A stretch of DNA of 64,000 nucleotides from Chitinophagaceae bacterium UBA1930 (GCA_002337145.1 DDFK01000002.1:248001-312000); one strand, 5' to 3'. Numbered from the stretch's first letter, positions 1 through 9,754 are shown. Program-made: numbers and translations. The notes: generated by a model not told the origin, from the letters alone.

Positions 1-383
1 TCGATACGCTTCTGTATATCGGCTAACAATCTTTTATTCCTCTTTACATTGTCCTTCTCCTCAACTAAAAAATTCAGGTCGTGAATGGTAAATACCGATT
101 TTGTTTTTTTATTAAAGGGTCTGTACCACGATATCTGTGTAGTAACATGCCATACATCGTACTTGCTGGTGCCACGCATGTAAAATTTGTCCCTTGAATA
201 ATGGGGCACATAATTCACATGGTTTCCAAAAACTCCAAACTTGTTACGGGGCAAATAAAAATCCAGCTCCAATTCCTTGTCGGTAATGGCAGCAAGACCT
301 TGTCCTAAGTCTTTCGAAAACTGGTACAGTCCGTTGTAAGGGTTTACCCTCAACCTGTTTAAGTCCACCAACACTTTTCGCAT
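1..383 (-). CDS. Glycosyltransferase, N-terminal part (cut by window edge)
   Basis: The reverse strand reads from an ATG at 383 without a stop to the window edge, giving about 127 residues. The start MRKVLVDLNRLRV and the later segment VFTIHDLNFL are typical of the N-terminal half of GT-B fold glycosyltransferases of the GT4 mannosyltransferase type, where the HDL motif sits in the acceptor domain. The donor-binding domain lies outside the window, so the sugar and acceptor cannot be named. The gene diverges from the ABC exporter gene at 508, and the roughly 120 bp between them must hold both promoters. Family assignment rests on motif recognition only. Confidence 0.6.
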   Translation of the reverse strand, partial: MRKVLVDLNRLRVNPYNGLYQFSKDLGQGLAAITDKELELDFYLPRNKFGVFGNHVNYVPHYSRDKFYMRGTSKYDVWHVTTQISWYRPFNKKTKSVFTIHDLNFLVEEKDNVKRNKRLLADIQKRI

Positions 384-473
384 GCAGGGTATGGTTGGTT
401 TATAATTTTATCGAATTGCGAAGATATTGGTTTAAAAATAAGCCATAATGACAAAATGCAGGCAACTGCACAA

Positions 474-503
474 TTGTTGTTAACCTGAAAAAAACTAATT
501 TTC
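474..503 (+). promoter_or_regulatory. Putative Bacteroidota promoter of the ABC exporter gene
   Basis: TTG at 474-476 is followed after 19 bases by TAATTTTC at 496-503, one base off the Bacteroidota -7 box TAnnTTTG. The box ends only four bases before the ATG at 508, so a transcript from it would have almost no leader. Confidence 0.4.
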
Positions 504-507
504 GTTT

Positions 508-2307
508 ATGAAGATTTTACTCAAATACCTTAAACCTTATAGATGGCTTGTTGTTGTTGCATTGTTGCTGGCAACAATCAACCAGGTTTTTTCACTGTTC
601 GATCCCATGATTGGCGGTAAACTGCTGGACTTTTTTGCCAACAAACCCAAGCATTTTCCTGACGGAACGACAAGAAGTGAACATGAATTTTTATTTGGTA
701 CTGACAAATACCATGGACTGTTCTTTTACCTTTTTTTATTGGTAGGTACTGCCATGGTAAGCCGTATTGCAAAAGCCTTTCAGGACTATGCAGTAAATGT
801 GATCATCCAAAAATTTGGAGCAGGCATTTTTACTGATGGCTTAAGGCATAGTATGCGGTTGCCTTATCAGGAATTTGAAGACCAACGGAGCGGTGAAACC
901 TTGTCTATACTAACCAAAGTGCGTACCGATACAGAAAAGTTTGTAGGCTATTTTATCAACGTTTTTTTTGGTATCGTGGTAAGTGTGGTATTTGTTTCCA
1001 TTTATGCCATCAGGCTGCACTGGAGCATCATCTTTGTGTACTTTGGCGGATCGGCATTGATTGCCATTGTAACCAGCCTGTTAAGCAAGAAGATAAAAGT
1101 TATTCAAAAAACCATTCTGAAAGAAACCACCAACCTTGCAGGCAGCACTACCGAAAGCTTAAGGAATATTGAACTGGTTAAAAGTTTGGGGCTTACCAAC
1201 GAAGAAGTAAACCGCATCAACAACAATACATTCAAGATACTTGGACTAGAGATAAAGAAAGTGAAAAGCCTGCGTACACTGAGTTTCATACAAGGTACCA
1301 TGGTAAACTTTTTAAGACAGATTGTTACGTTTACCCTGCTATGGCTTATTTATAGGGAAGCCATTACACCAGGTCAATACCTGTCGTTAATGTTTTACGG
1401 ATTCTTCATTTTTGGACCCATGCAAGAAATTGGCAACATTATCTTAAGCTACCGCGAGGCACAGGCATCGTTGGTAAACTTTAATGCTTTAATGATAAAA
1501 GATGTGGAGCCTAAACCCGCTTCGCCCAAACATCTGGGTACCGTAACATCGCTTGCATTTAAAGCAGTAGAATTTAAACACAAGACCGCACAGTTTAAAG
1601 CACTGGACGATATTTCGTTTGATGTGAAACAGGGCGAAACCATTGCCTTTGTTGGCCCAAGCGGCAGCGGTAAAAGTACATTGGTAAAACTATTGGTGGG
1701 TTTGTATAAACCACAAACCGGACACATTTACTACAATGGCGAAAACAGCAATGATATTGATTTTGACGACCTGCGTAAGCAGATTGGTTTTGTGACACAG
1801 GATACCAACCTGTTTGCTGGTACCATAAAAGAAAACTTGCTTTTTGTAAACCAGTCAGCAACAGATGAGGACCTGTTGGATGCATTGCAAAAAGCCAGTT
1901 GCAACAATTTGTTGTCGAGGGCCGAAAAAGGCATCGATACCATGATTGGCGAAGGTGGCTTAAAACTGAGCGGTGGCGAAAAGCAACGTATATCCATTGC
2001 CAGGGCTTTGTTACGCAAGCCACATCTGTTGATTTTTGACGAAGCCACATCGGCATTGGACAGTATTACTGAAGAGGAAATTACCAATACCATCAAACAG
2101 ATTTCGGAAGACAAGGCACAGATAACCGTAATGATTGCACATAGGTTAAGTACCATCATGCATGCCGACAGGATCTATGTGTTGGAAAAAGGACAAATAG
2201 CCGAGATTGGCACCCACCATCAATTGCTTGCAGACAAAGGCCTTTACTACGCCATGTGGAGGCAGCAAATAGGTGAAAGAAAGGTACTGGCTGCGGCTAC
2301 TGTATAA
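508..2307 (+). CDS. ABC exporter, fused permease-ATPase (MsbA/multidrug type)
   Basis: This 599-residue protein has the half-transporter layout of type I ABC exporters. An N-terminal six-helix membrane domain (about residues 1-320) is followed by a nucleotide-binding domain with Walker A GPSGSGKST near residue 382, signature LSGGEKQR near 486, Walker B LLIFDEATSALD near 507 and the switch histidine in AHRLS near 543. All catalytic residues are present, so it should work as a homodimer exporting lipid, drug or peptide from the inner membrane. The substrate cannot be deduced. A hydrophilic loop at residues 45-65 in the first periplasmic segment is somewhat long. It stands alone, not in an obvious operon. 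Confidence 0.85.
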   Translation: MKILLKYLKPYRWLVVVALLLATINQVFSLFDPMIGGKLLDFFANKPKHFPDGTTRSEHEFLFGTDKYHGLFFYLFLLVGTAMVSRIAKAFQDYAVNVIIQKFGAGIFTDGLRHSMRLPYQEFEDQRSGETLSILTKVRTDTEKFVGYFINVFFGIVVSVVFVSIYAIRLHWSIIFVYFGGSALIAIVTSLLSKKIKVIQKTILKETTNLAGSTTESLRNIELVKSLGLTNEEVNRINNNTFKILGLEIKKVKSLRTLSFIQGTMVNFLRQIVTFTLLWLIYREAITPGQYLSLMFYGFFIFGPMQEIGNIILSYREAQASLVNFNALMIKDVEPKPASPKHLGTVTSLAFKAVEFKHKTAQFKALDDISFDVKQGETIAFVGPSGSGKSTLVKLLVGLYKPQTGHIYYNGENSNDIDFDDLRKQIGFVTQDTNLFAGTIKENLLFVNQSATDEDLLDALQKASCNNLLSRAEKGIDTMIGEGGLKLSGGEKQRISIARALLRKPHLLIFDEATSALDSITEEEITNTIKQISEDKAQITVMIAHRLSTIMHADRIYVLEKGQIAEIGTHHQLLADKGLYYAMWRQQIGERKVLAAATV

Positions 2308-2377
2308 TTGTACAAAGGGAAATATACAATAAGTATTTACAGACCCTGTTCCTAGTTTGCTTATGAAAAGCAAATGA

Positions 2378-2500
2378 CTATCGGATGAAGGAAAGTTGAG
2401 CTAGTAGAAACCAATATAAAGTATCAGATAAAATCGGTTTCTGCAAGCTCAACCTAACTGCCTATTTTCAGATTGAGCCATCATCTAAACAACCCGATAG
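2378..2500. repeat. Structured intergenic inverted repeat
   Basis: Inner arms at 2395-2412 and 2436-2453 pair as GTTGAGCT plus AGAAACC against GGTTTCT plus AGCTCAAC, with a symmetric three-base internal loop. An outer pair CTATCGG (2378-2384) and CCGATAG (2494-2500) encloses them. No T-run follows, so this is not a standard terminator. Confidence 0.5.
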
Positions 2501-2549
2501 CTCCTATCTTTACCAACTGTTGTATATTTAGCCCGTTAAACTCTATTGC

Positions 2550-3119
2550 ATGTATCCCTTGGTTTATAAATATTTAGTGCTGCACAAAAAGGTTAGTGTG
2601 CCAGGCGTGGGTAATTTTTTAATTGATTCGGTGCCTGCCCATATAGCCGGGGAACAACTGCTGCAACCTACTGTTTCGCACATACAGTTTAAACCAGAAA
2701 CCGCTTTGGCCGACAAGAATTTCTACGAATTCCTGGCAGCCGAAATGCATGTGGAAGAAATTGACGCCATTAAACAGTTCCATGAATTTGCATACGAATT
2801 AAAAGGCAATATCGGCTATGCCGATGGGGTACAGTTTCCTGGTATTGGCACATTGAGAAAACAGCCCAGCGGCAGCTTCCTGTTTGAAGAAGAAAGCGGG
2901 TTCGTGGATTTTTACAGACCTATAAAAATTGCAGCAGCAACAGTGGAGGCAGATGCCATTGTGCACAAACATACTACGACAGATACAGAGCCCGACTTCT
3001 CCAACATAGAGCTTACACCTGTTGATGCATTGGAAGAGCCAAAGAAAGATTACTGGTGGGTATATGCACTGGCACTTGCTGCTATTGGCATTGCAGCCAT
3101 TGTGTACAAAATGCAGTAA
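2550..3119 (+). CDS. CCDC81-type HU-domain protein with C-terminal membrane anchor
   Basis: The 189-residue product starts MYPLVYKYLVLHKKVSVPG, which matches the first of two HU-like modules (HU-CCDC81 bacterial domains 1 and 2) known from Bacteroidota. The module with VPGVGNF spans about residues 1-70, and a second with FPGIGTL spans about 70-130. A variable linker follows, then one transmembrane helix near residues 168-186 (WWVYALALAAIGIAAIVY) and a very short tail. Related proteins often continue after the helix into a SPOR domain, which is absent here. The HU fold suggests DNA or peptidoglycan-related binding near the inner membrane, but the function of the family is not established. Confidence 0.7.
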   Translation: MYPLVYKYLVLHKKVSVPGVGNFLIDSVPAHIAGEQLLQPTVSHIQFKPETALADKNFYEFLAAEMHVEEIDAIKQFHEFAYELKGNIGYADGVQFPGIGTLRKQPSGSFLFEEESGFVDFYRPIKIAAATVEADAIVHKHTTTDTEPDFSNIELTPVDALEEPKKDYWWVYALALAAIGIAAIVYKMQ

Positions 3120-3142
3120 CTGCAATGTTTGGTCAACAATGG

Positions 3143-3955
3143 TTACTGACTGCGTTTCTTGTTTTTCTTTGATGCGTTACTGGCATCATTGTTCGCCTTC
3201 TTTTTGATATAAATATGCTTCACATTTTTTTTGCCCGTTTCTCGTTCGTCAATTTCAAATCTGTTCAAGCTTTTTATTAAAGGAAGCATCTTGGCAAAAC
3301 CATAATTACGTGAGTCGAAATCGGGTTTTTTCTTCAGCATCAGGTTGCCCAGTTCGCCCAGAAAGGCCCAGCCATCTTCGTCTGCAAGGTCCGCAATACT
3401 GTCTGTAAGCAGCTTGATAATTTCTGGATCAATTTTATGCAAGGGCTTATGTACAGGTGCAGCAGTACTGGTCAATGCTTCTTTACTATCCGCTTCAACT
3501 GTGCCTGCTGCTGCGGCCTTTAATATTTCAATATAAATAAACTTGTCGCAAGCAGTAATAAAGGGGTTCAATGTCTTCTTCTCGCCAATGCCTATTACCT
3601 TCATGCCTGCCTCACGCAACCTTGTCGCTAGCCTGGTAAAGTCGCTGTCGCTCGATACAATGCAAAAGCCATCCACTTTTCCCGTATATAAAATATCCAT
3701 GGCATCAATAATCAAAGCACTGTCGCTTGCATTCTTCCCTGTGGAATAGCTGTACTGCTGAATGGGCGTAATGGCATTCTCCAACAGCACTTTCTTCCAG
3801 CCCGAAACGGTGGGCTTTGTCCAGTCAGCATAAATCCTTTTAAACGTAGGCGTGCCATACTTGGCAATCTCCTCAAACATTTCCTTCACATTGGCATAAG
3901 GCACATTGTCTGCATCAATCAAAACAGCCAGTTTCAGGTCTTTATAATTTTCCAT
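3143..3955 (-). CDS. NYN-domain RNase-like protein with C-terminal LOTUS/OST-HTH domain
   Basis: I chose the ATG at 3955, giving 270 residues starting MENYKDLKLAVLIDADNVP; GAGGAA lies about eight bases upstream, and the in-frame extension to 4033 has no family-like sequence. The first 150 residues form a NYN (PIN-like) nuclease domain with acidic residues in LIDADNVP, DSALIIDAMD and SSDSDF that would bind metal. The segment around residues 190-250 (LLTDSIADLADEDGW to SLNRFEI) resembles an OST-HTH/LOTUS RNA-binding module, and the end is lysine-rich. This pairing is common in bacterial MARF1-like or LabA-like proteins and points to RNA turnover. The target is unknown. It converges with the HU-like gene. 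Confidence 0.8.
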   Translation of the reverse strand: MENYKDLKLAVLIDADNVPYANVKEMFEEIAKYGTPTFKRIYADWTKPTVSGWKKVLLENAITPIQQYSYSTGKNASDSALIIDAMDILYTGKVDGFCIVSSDSDFTRLATRLREAGMKVIGIGEKKTLNPFITACDKFIYIEILKAAAAGTVEADSKEALTSTAAPVHKPLHKIDPEIIKLLTDSIADLADEDGWAFLGELGNLMLKKKPDFDSRNYGFAKMLPLIKSLNRFEIDERETGKKNVKHIYIKKKANNDASNASKKNKKRSQ

Positions 3956-4124
3956 AATTTGTTCCTCAACGGAAATTTGTTGTTGAAGGTAAGCAGTAAA
4001 ACCCAATGCCCTGTAATGGCTTTTGCAATACACTTAGCCATTCAATACTCTGTAGAACCGTTGCTCAAAAATATTGCACGCCAAATTATATACTGCTTAT
4101 CTTCCATTCACCAAAATCTTAAAT

Positions 4125-7100
4125 ATGAGAATACCCATTTCACTGCTGCTAGGTATTGGCACAATTGCATTTGTTGCAAACAGCTACCAATCATCAGATA
4201 CCCCAAGCAATTATGGCCCATTTGCCGACACAACTGTAAAAAAAGATACTGCCAAATACATGCAGTACAAAAGCTTACCGTTAAAACCATCGCGTAAAAT
4301 TGATTTCAATACAAAGGAAGGTTCATGGATGAGCCTTGACATTAGTCCCGACGGCAAAACCATTTTGTTTGACCTGATGGGCGATATCTATACCATGCCA
4401 GCAACAGGCGGCAAGGCAACACCTGTAACCAAAGGCCTTGCCTACGATGTGCATCCACGGTATAGTCCTGATGGCAAAAAAATATTGTTTATTTCGGACA
4501 GGAGCGGGGCCGACAATGTTTGGTATATAGATACCGAAAAGAAAGATACTGTTCAAATGACCTTCGATCAGAACCAGTATTTTCCCAGTGCCTGTTGGAC
4601 ACCAGATGGTGAGTACATCATCTACTCAAAAGGACGCCGCATGCCCAAGTTGTTTATGGTGCATAGAAAAGGTGGCGGCGGTGCACAGTTGATTGAAGCT
4701 CCTGCAGGATTAAAAACCATTGACCCTGCTGTAAGTGCCGATGGCCGCTATGTATATTACTCGCAACGTTATGGGGCATGGAACTACAATGCACAGTTGC
4801 CGCAATACCAGGTAGGTGTGTACGACAGGCAGAATGCAAAAACAAGAAACGTTACATCCCGCTACGGAAGCGGTTTTACACCAACACTGTCAAAAGATGG
4901 CAAGTGGCTGGTATATGGTACACGCTACGAAGACAAGACTGGTCTTATTTTACGCAACCTGCAAACAAGTGATGAAAAATGGATTGCCTATCCCATTCAA
5001 CGGGATGAACAGGAGTCCATTGCTCCGCTAGGTGTATTGCCTGCAATGGCATTTACGCCCGACAGTAAATACATACTCGCATCTTACGGTGGCAAGATTC
5101 ATCAAATTGCTATTGATGGTGGTGGCATTACCGAGATACCGATTGATGTGGATGTACAATTGGAACTGGGACCAAGGCTTGCGTTTAAATATCCTGTATC
5201 GGATACGGCCTATCAACAATCCACGCAGATACGTGATGCTGTTCCATCGCCCGATGGAAAGAAACTTGCTTTTACGGTATTGAATAGATTATATGTAATG
5301 GACTATCCCAACGGTACCCCCAAACGTTTAACCACAAACGATTTTACCGAAGCCCAACCCGCCTGGAGTCCTGATGGAAGCAGCATTGCTTTCTCTACCT
5401 GGAATGCAGATGGCGGTGATATCTATAAAGTAAATATTGCATCGCAGGCCATACAGAAACTTACCAAAGAAAAAGGTCTGTACCAAAACCTGGTATTCAA
5501 CCCTGCAGGTGATAGGATTGTTTTGCTGAGAAGCAATGCACGTGTGTTCAAAGAAGCCTATGGCCCGGGTTACGATGGCAACGAAGATGATATCTGTTGG
5601 TTGCCTGCCAATGGTGGAGATATGACTGTTGTGGAAAAAGCATTGGGCCGTTTCAACCCGCATTTTGTAAACAAGCAGGCCGACAGGATTTATCTTTCAC
5701 ACTACAATGGCGACCTTGTTTCCATTCGTTGGGATGGCACAGATGAAAAAAGGATTGTGCATGTTACGGGCATTACTACATACGGTACCATACCTACTAA
5801 AAATGGAAGGCCTGATCCTGAAAAAATGAGATGTATTTTAATAGAAAATGAAGAGGCTGATAAGGAACGTGAAATGACATTGCCATCGCCTGCATCTTGG
5901 ATCAGTATTTCACCCGAAGGTGGCAAAGCCTTGGTACAGGTAAACAATGACATCTATGTAGTTACTGTTCCGCAAACAGGTAAGCTGGCCAATATTTCTG
6001 TTGCCGATGCATCCAGTGCAGATTTCCCTTCAAGAAAATTAACAGAAGTAGGGGGCGAGTTTCCATACTGGCAAAACGATGGCAAAACAGTACACTACAG
6101 CTTGGGCAGTACCCACTTTACTTACGATGTGGAACGGGCACAGAATTTTGAAGACAGCGTAAAAGATGCAAAGAAAGCAGAAGCACAACGTATAGAAGAT
6201 TCCACAACAAGGGTAAATGCGGATTCTGTATTAAAGAAACAAGCAGATGCACAAAAGAAAATACTTGACTCCATCAAGGCAAAAGATACCACTGCAAAAA
6301 AGGATGTAAAGAAGGAAGAGCCTAAATACAAAGGCATAGAGACCGATGTAAAAGTGTTCTTTAAAAAAGGTACGCCACAGGGTACTATTGTATTTCGTGG
6401 TGCAAGAATCGTGACCATGAAAGGCGATGAAGTAATTGAGAATGGTGATGTATTGGTAGAAAACAACCGCATTAAAGCAGTGGGCAAAAAAGGCTCTTTC
6501 AGTATCCCTTCCGATGCCAAGGTCATGAACGTATCGGGCAAAACCATTATACCCGGTTTTGTTGATCCGCACTCGCACATGTGGCCCAACTGGGGCATGC
6601 ACAAAAACCAGATATGGATCTATGCAACCAACCTTGCCTATGGTGTTACCACTACACGTGACCCACAAACTGCAACAACGGATGTGTTGACTTATAGCGA
6701 TATGGTTGATGCAGGTATGATGGTTGGCCCACGCATCTACTCAACCGGCCCCGGTGTTGGCTTCTGGTTCTATAACATTAAAGATTCGGCCAATGCAGAA
6801 AGTGTGTTGACACAGTACAGCAAATACTATCATACCAAATACATTAAAATGTATTTAACGGGCAACCGCAAACAAAGGCAATGGATCATTAAAGCGGCAA
6901 ACAACCAGAGCATCATGCCAACAACAGAAGGTGGCTTGGACTTTAAACTGAACATGACCAATATGCTGGATGGTTACCCGGGGCATGAACATGCATTGCC
7001 CATCTATCCATTGTTCAACGATGTGTTTACATCCATTGCAAAATCCAAAATGATTGTTACACCAACATTACTGGTATCTTATGGAGGACCGTTTGCAGAA

Positions 7101-7640
7101 AATTATTTCTGGGAAACAGAGAACCCTTACCATGATGCCAAGGTGCAGAACTTTTTTGCCTACGAAGAACTTGCTGCCAAAACAAGACGTGTAGGCGAAG
7201 GTTGGTTCATGACAGAAGAGCATATATTTCAGAAACATGCAAAGAACATGAAAAACCTGGTAGATGCTGGTGGATTGGTGGGCATTGGTAGCCATGGCGA
7301 GTTTCAGGGGCTTGGCTTTCACTGGGAAGTATGGGCCATGCAAAGCGGTGGCATGACCACGTTGAACGCATTGAAAACTGCCACCATTTTTGGTGCCGAA
7401 GGTTTGGGGCTTGACAAAGATTTGGGCAGCATAGAAAAAGGCAAACTTGCCGATATGATTATACTGGATAAGAATCCATTGGAAAACATACGCAATACCA
7501 ATACCATTAAGTATGTAATGAAAGATGGCCGTTTATACGAAGGGGCAACCTGCGATGAAGTTTATCCGCAACAACGCAAGCTGGATAAAAAGGAATGGGA
7601 ATTTGACAAGCCCAAAATGAATACCGATATTAAGGAATAG
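4125..7640 (+). CDS. Large secreted TolB-like propeller/amidohydrolase fusion
   Basis: The ATG at 4125 gives 1171 residues beginning MRIPISLLLGIGTIAFVA, a probable signal peptide; an upstream in-frame ATG at 4074 adds 17 unlikely residues. The first 700 residues carry repeated WD40/TolB-like blades (SPDGKTILFD, SPDGKKILF, SPDGKKLAF, SPDGSSIAF). A lysine-rich, low-complexity linker follows at about 680-750. The last 420 residues are an amidohydrolase domain with the metal-binding DPHSHMW, a central GHEH and GSHGEFQGLG, ending in the typical KGKLADMIILDKNPLENI. Such proteins are periplasmic hydrolases of unknown substrate, often compared with imidazolonepropionase or prolidase-like enzymes. Domain calls are firm; the substrate is not. 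Confidence 0.85.
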   Translation: MRIPISLLLGIGTIAFVANSYQSSDTPSNYGPFADTTVKKDTAKYMQYKSLPLKPSRKIDFNTKEGSWMSLDISPDGKTILFDLMGDIYTMPATGGKATPVTKGLAYDVHPRYSPDGKKILFISDRSGADNVWYIDTEKKDTVQMTFDQNQYFPSACWTPDGEYIIYSKGRRMPKLFMVHRKGGGGAQLIEAPAGLKTIDPAVSADGRYVYYSQRYGAWNYNAQLPQYQVGVYDRQNAKTRNVTSRYGSGFTPTLSKDGKWLVYGTRYEDKTGLILRNLQTSDEKWIAYPIQRDEQESIAPLGVLPAMAFTPDSKYILASYGGKIHQIAIDGGGITEIPIDVDVQLELGPRLAFKYPVSDTAYQQSTQIRDAVPSPDGKKLAFTVLNRLYVMDYPNGTPKRLTTNDFTEAQPAWSPDGSSIAFSTWNADGGDIYKVNIASQAIQKLTKEKGLYQNLVFNPAGDRIVLLRSNARVFKEAYGPGYDGNEDDICWLPANGGDMTVVEKALGRFNPHFVNKQADRIYLSHYNGDLVSIRWDGTDEKRIVHVTGITTYGTIPTKNGRPDPEKMRCILIENEEADKEREMTLPSPASWISISPEGGKALVQVNNDIYVVTVPQTGKLANISVADASSADFPSRKLTEVGGEFPYWQNDGKTVHYSLGSTHFTYDVERAQNFEDSVKDAKKAEAQRIEDSTTRVNADSVLKKQADAQKKILDSIKAKDTTAKKDVKKEEPKYKGIETDVKVFFKKGTPQGTIVFRGARIVTMKGDEVIENGDVLVENNRIKAVGKKGSFSIPSDAKVMNVSGKTIIPGFVDPHSHMWPNWGMHKNQIWIYATNLAYGVTTTRDPQTATTDVLTYSDMVDAGMMVGPRIYSTGPGVGFWFYNIKDSANAESVLTQYSKYYHTKYIKMYLTGNRKQRQWIIKAANNQSIMPTTEGGLDFKLNMTNMLDGYPGHEHALPIYPLFNDVFTSIAKSKMIVTPTLLVSYGGPFAENYFWETENPYHDAKVQNFFAYEELAAKTRRVGEGWFMTEEHIFQKHAKNMKNLVDAGGLVGIGSHGEFQGLGFHWEVWAMQSGGMTTLNALKTATIFGAEGLGLDKDLGSIEKGKLADMIILDKNPLENIRNTNTIKYVMKDGRLYEGATCDEVYPQQRKLDKKEWEFDKPKMNTDIKE

Positions 7641-7701
7641 CAAGGTAGGTTGGTCTATCCAAACATGGATTAACATACAATAATGCATTAACGTAAAATA
7701 G

Positions 7702-7730
7702 AAAAGTCCTGCTAATGAAGCAGGATTTTT
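7702..7730 (+). terminator. Rho-independent terminator after the amidohydrolase gene
   Basis: AAAAGTCCTGCT (7702-7713), a five-base loop, then AGCAGGATTTTT (7719-7730) form a 12-bp stem with one G-U pair, ending in a T-run. Confidence 0.75.
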
Positions 7731-7779
7731 CTATTTAGTATGTATCTAACTTTCTATACAGTTGTGAATTGCAACTCAA

Positions 7780-8904
7780 TTATTTTATACCCAATTTCTT
7801 TTTCAGTTCCTTGCCAAGTGCCGCTTTGGGTACCACCACACTTACCGTGTTGATAGCAAAATAAGGAATGGAAACATTGATGAAACCTTTATAAGGACCT
7901 ACTTCGCCCCAGGAATTTTTTACCGTGAAAAACTCTTTGCCAGCACCTGTTTTACTAATGCCGGTAATATGCATCAAGTGGTCATCTTCGGTGGTCAGGT
8001 TTTCGTACAGTTGCTGGCGTATGGCCTGGCTGTATTCTTTTTCTGCCTCATCGGGGTTTACTGTTTTGGGTGCTTTCTCCTCCTGCCAATACATGGCAAA
8101 CCCTTTTTGTTGGTTAAAGTCGTTATTGCTTACATCTGCATCCCACATTACGGTATAGCCATTTAACAAAGAAGTACGCACGGTTTCAACTAATTCATCC
8201 AAGGGTATATTGTAAAACATGCCATTGGCAAAATTGTCTGGTGCTTCTAAAATAAACTGCTGGTAAAAAGGGTGATGGGTAAATGAAGTAATGCTAACGT
8301 AATCGTTGGCATCAAACTTTAAAACGTCTTTTGCATAAGATTGCGGCGTGTATGTTTTTCCATCATACTCAAATGTTGCTGGTAGCTTGCCAATGGCGTT
8401 ATCCAATATCTCATTATAGCCATCCATCCAGTTGCTAGCAAGTGGCGGGTGCTTTAAAATGGAATCCAGGTAAGCTTTCAGGTCTTTGGCAAGCTTTGAA
8501 TGATTCAGCATTTTTTGCCCTTCTTTCTTGCCGGTAAATACAGTTTCCGGTACCGCACCATAAGTGGCAATGGCCCTTATCAAATCATGCCCCAAACCAC
8601 CTTCGCCAAATTGTGCAGCACCTTGGCGAAGTATATAGTTCTTGGCCTTTTCGTTGTAAATATTGCGTACGGTGTACATCTCGCTGATGTCAACATCTTT
8701 TACTCCTTTTTTAAGGCTCATGCTTTCAACTAGCGATGTGGTACTAAAGCACCAACAGGTACCCGTCATTTGCTGGTTTTTTACAGGCGTGCACTCGTTC
8801 TGTTTTTCGGGTGTCAATACAGGTGCACTAGCCAATGTGTTCTGTGCAAACGAAGTTGCGGTAATACAAACAGCAATGGCAGTACTGAATAGGAATTTCT
8901 TCAT
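7780..8904 (-). CDS. C1-family cysteine peptidase (bleomycin hydrolase/PepC type), secreted
   Basis: The 374-residue protein opens with a signal peptide MKKFLFSTAIAVCITATSFAQ. The papain-type active site is visible: Q45...GTCWCFS with the nucleophile at C50, a histidine in DDHLMHITG near residue 310 and the asparagine in VKNSWGEVG near 329. Length and the large insertion between Cys and His fit the aminopeptidase C/bleomycin hydrolase group rather than papain proper. A signal peptide on this normally cytosolic group is usual for Bacteroidota versions and suggests periplasmic peptide trimming. It shares direction with the lipoprotein gene nine bases upstream and may be cotranscribed with it. 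Confidence 0.85.
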   Translation of the reverse strand: MKKFLFSTAIAVCITATSFAQNTLASAPVLTPEKQNECTPVKNQQMTGTCWCFSTTSLVESMSLKKGVKDVDISEMYTVRNIYNEKAKNYILRQGAAQFGEGGLGHDLIRAIATYGAVPETVFTGKKEGQKMLNHSKLAKDLKAYLDSILKHPPLASNWMDGYNEILDNAIGKLPATFEYDGKTYTPQSYAKDVLKFDANDYVSITSFTHHPFYQQFILEAPDNFANGMFYNIPLDELVETVRTSLLNGYTVMWDADVSNNDFNQQKGFAMYWQEEKAPKTVNPDEAEKEYSQAIRQQLYENLTTEDDHLMHITGISKTGAGKEFFTVKNSWGEVGPYKGFINVSIPYFAINTVSVVVPKAALGKELKKKLGIK

Positions 8905-8913
8905 GTGTTGTTT

Positions 8914-9735
8914 TTAATATGGGTATCTAAAATAGTCACAGGCATCTTCATCGCAAAGCAATTTTTGATAAATGGGATTTTTAAGCACATCCACATAATC
9001 CATTTCCTTGCCATCTACCTTTATTTTGCGGAACACCAACCGTATGCCATGACTATAATCAACCCACCAGTTAATATGGCCTGTGTACAATGGTTGTATG
9101 GCCTTGCCGTTTAACTGGTGCCATCCATAAATGGCTTCGTGGTTAAGCTTTCCATCTTTTAAAATTTTGCCGGAGATGACCACATCTTTTTTTATCCCCG
9201 CAATTAATCCACTTCTGCCTTTGCGTTGTCCTTCAATAATGAGATGGTGCTGCCACATGGTAATGCTGCTGTCCCTAAAAGCATACATGGGTACCGGTTC
9301 CAGCTTTACGGCAGACTGCTGATAAATTAAGTCAACTATTTTACGGGTAGGTAAAAAGCAATGGAAGCTGTCAGCAATTGTTTGTGCTGCCATCGGTGTT
9401 AATGGAACCCTTGCCCAGTCATCATTTGGACCAAGCGACAAATAATCGGACGATACATAAAAGGTTGCGTGGTGTGTATTGCCCATGCTGTCTTTTATGT
9501 CGGAAGAAACAGCCACAAATTTTTGCAGGAAGGACGGCATATTGCCACTCAGTATTTCCTGTACGGCAAAAGAGTCACGCTCTTTCCATTTCCAGGCAGT
9601 AACGGTTTTGTAAAACGATGAGCCTGTTACAGTGCTCTGCGTTGACTTGTGTACAGGCAATGAAAAATATTTGGCATTGCCACAGGATGCAAGAACAAAG
9701 GCAAGTATAAAAATGGCCAGGCATGGTTTCTTCAT
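8914..9735 (-). CDS. Hypothetical lipoprotein
   Basis: The ATG at 9735 gives 273 residues starting MKKPCLAIFILAFVLASCGN, a clear lipoprotein signal with cysteine at about residue 18; an in-frame extension to 9804 would run back through the neighbour's terminator and is rejected. The mature part shows no domain I can name. It is rich in aromatic residues and has the conserved-looking segments YGWHQLNGKAIQP and HINWWVDYSHGIRLV and a C-terminal CDEDACDYFRYPY. It likely sits on the outer or inner membrane facing the periplasm. It lies just upstream of the C1 peptidase gene in the same direction, so the two may act together (inference). Confidence 0.7.
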   Translation of the reverse strand: MKKPCLAIFILAFVLASCGNAKYFSLPVHKSTQSTVTGSSFYKTVTAWKWKERDSFAVQEILSGNMPSFLQKFVAVSSDIKDSMGNTHHATFYVSSDYLSLGPNDDWARVPLTPMAAQTIADSFHCFLPTRKIVDLIYQQSAVKLEPVPMYAFRDSSITMWQHHLIIEGQRKGRSGLIAGIKKDVVISGKILKDGKLNHEAIYGWHQLNGKAIQPLYTGHINWWVDYSHGIRLVFRKIKVDGKEMDYVDVLKNPIYQKLLCDEDACDYFRYPY

Positions 9736-9754
9736 GCAGGCAAGGTAACAAAAA

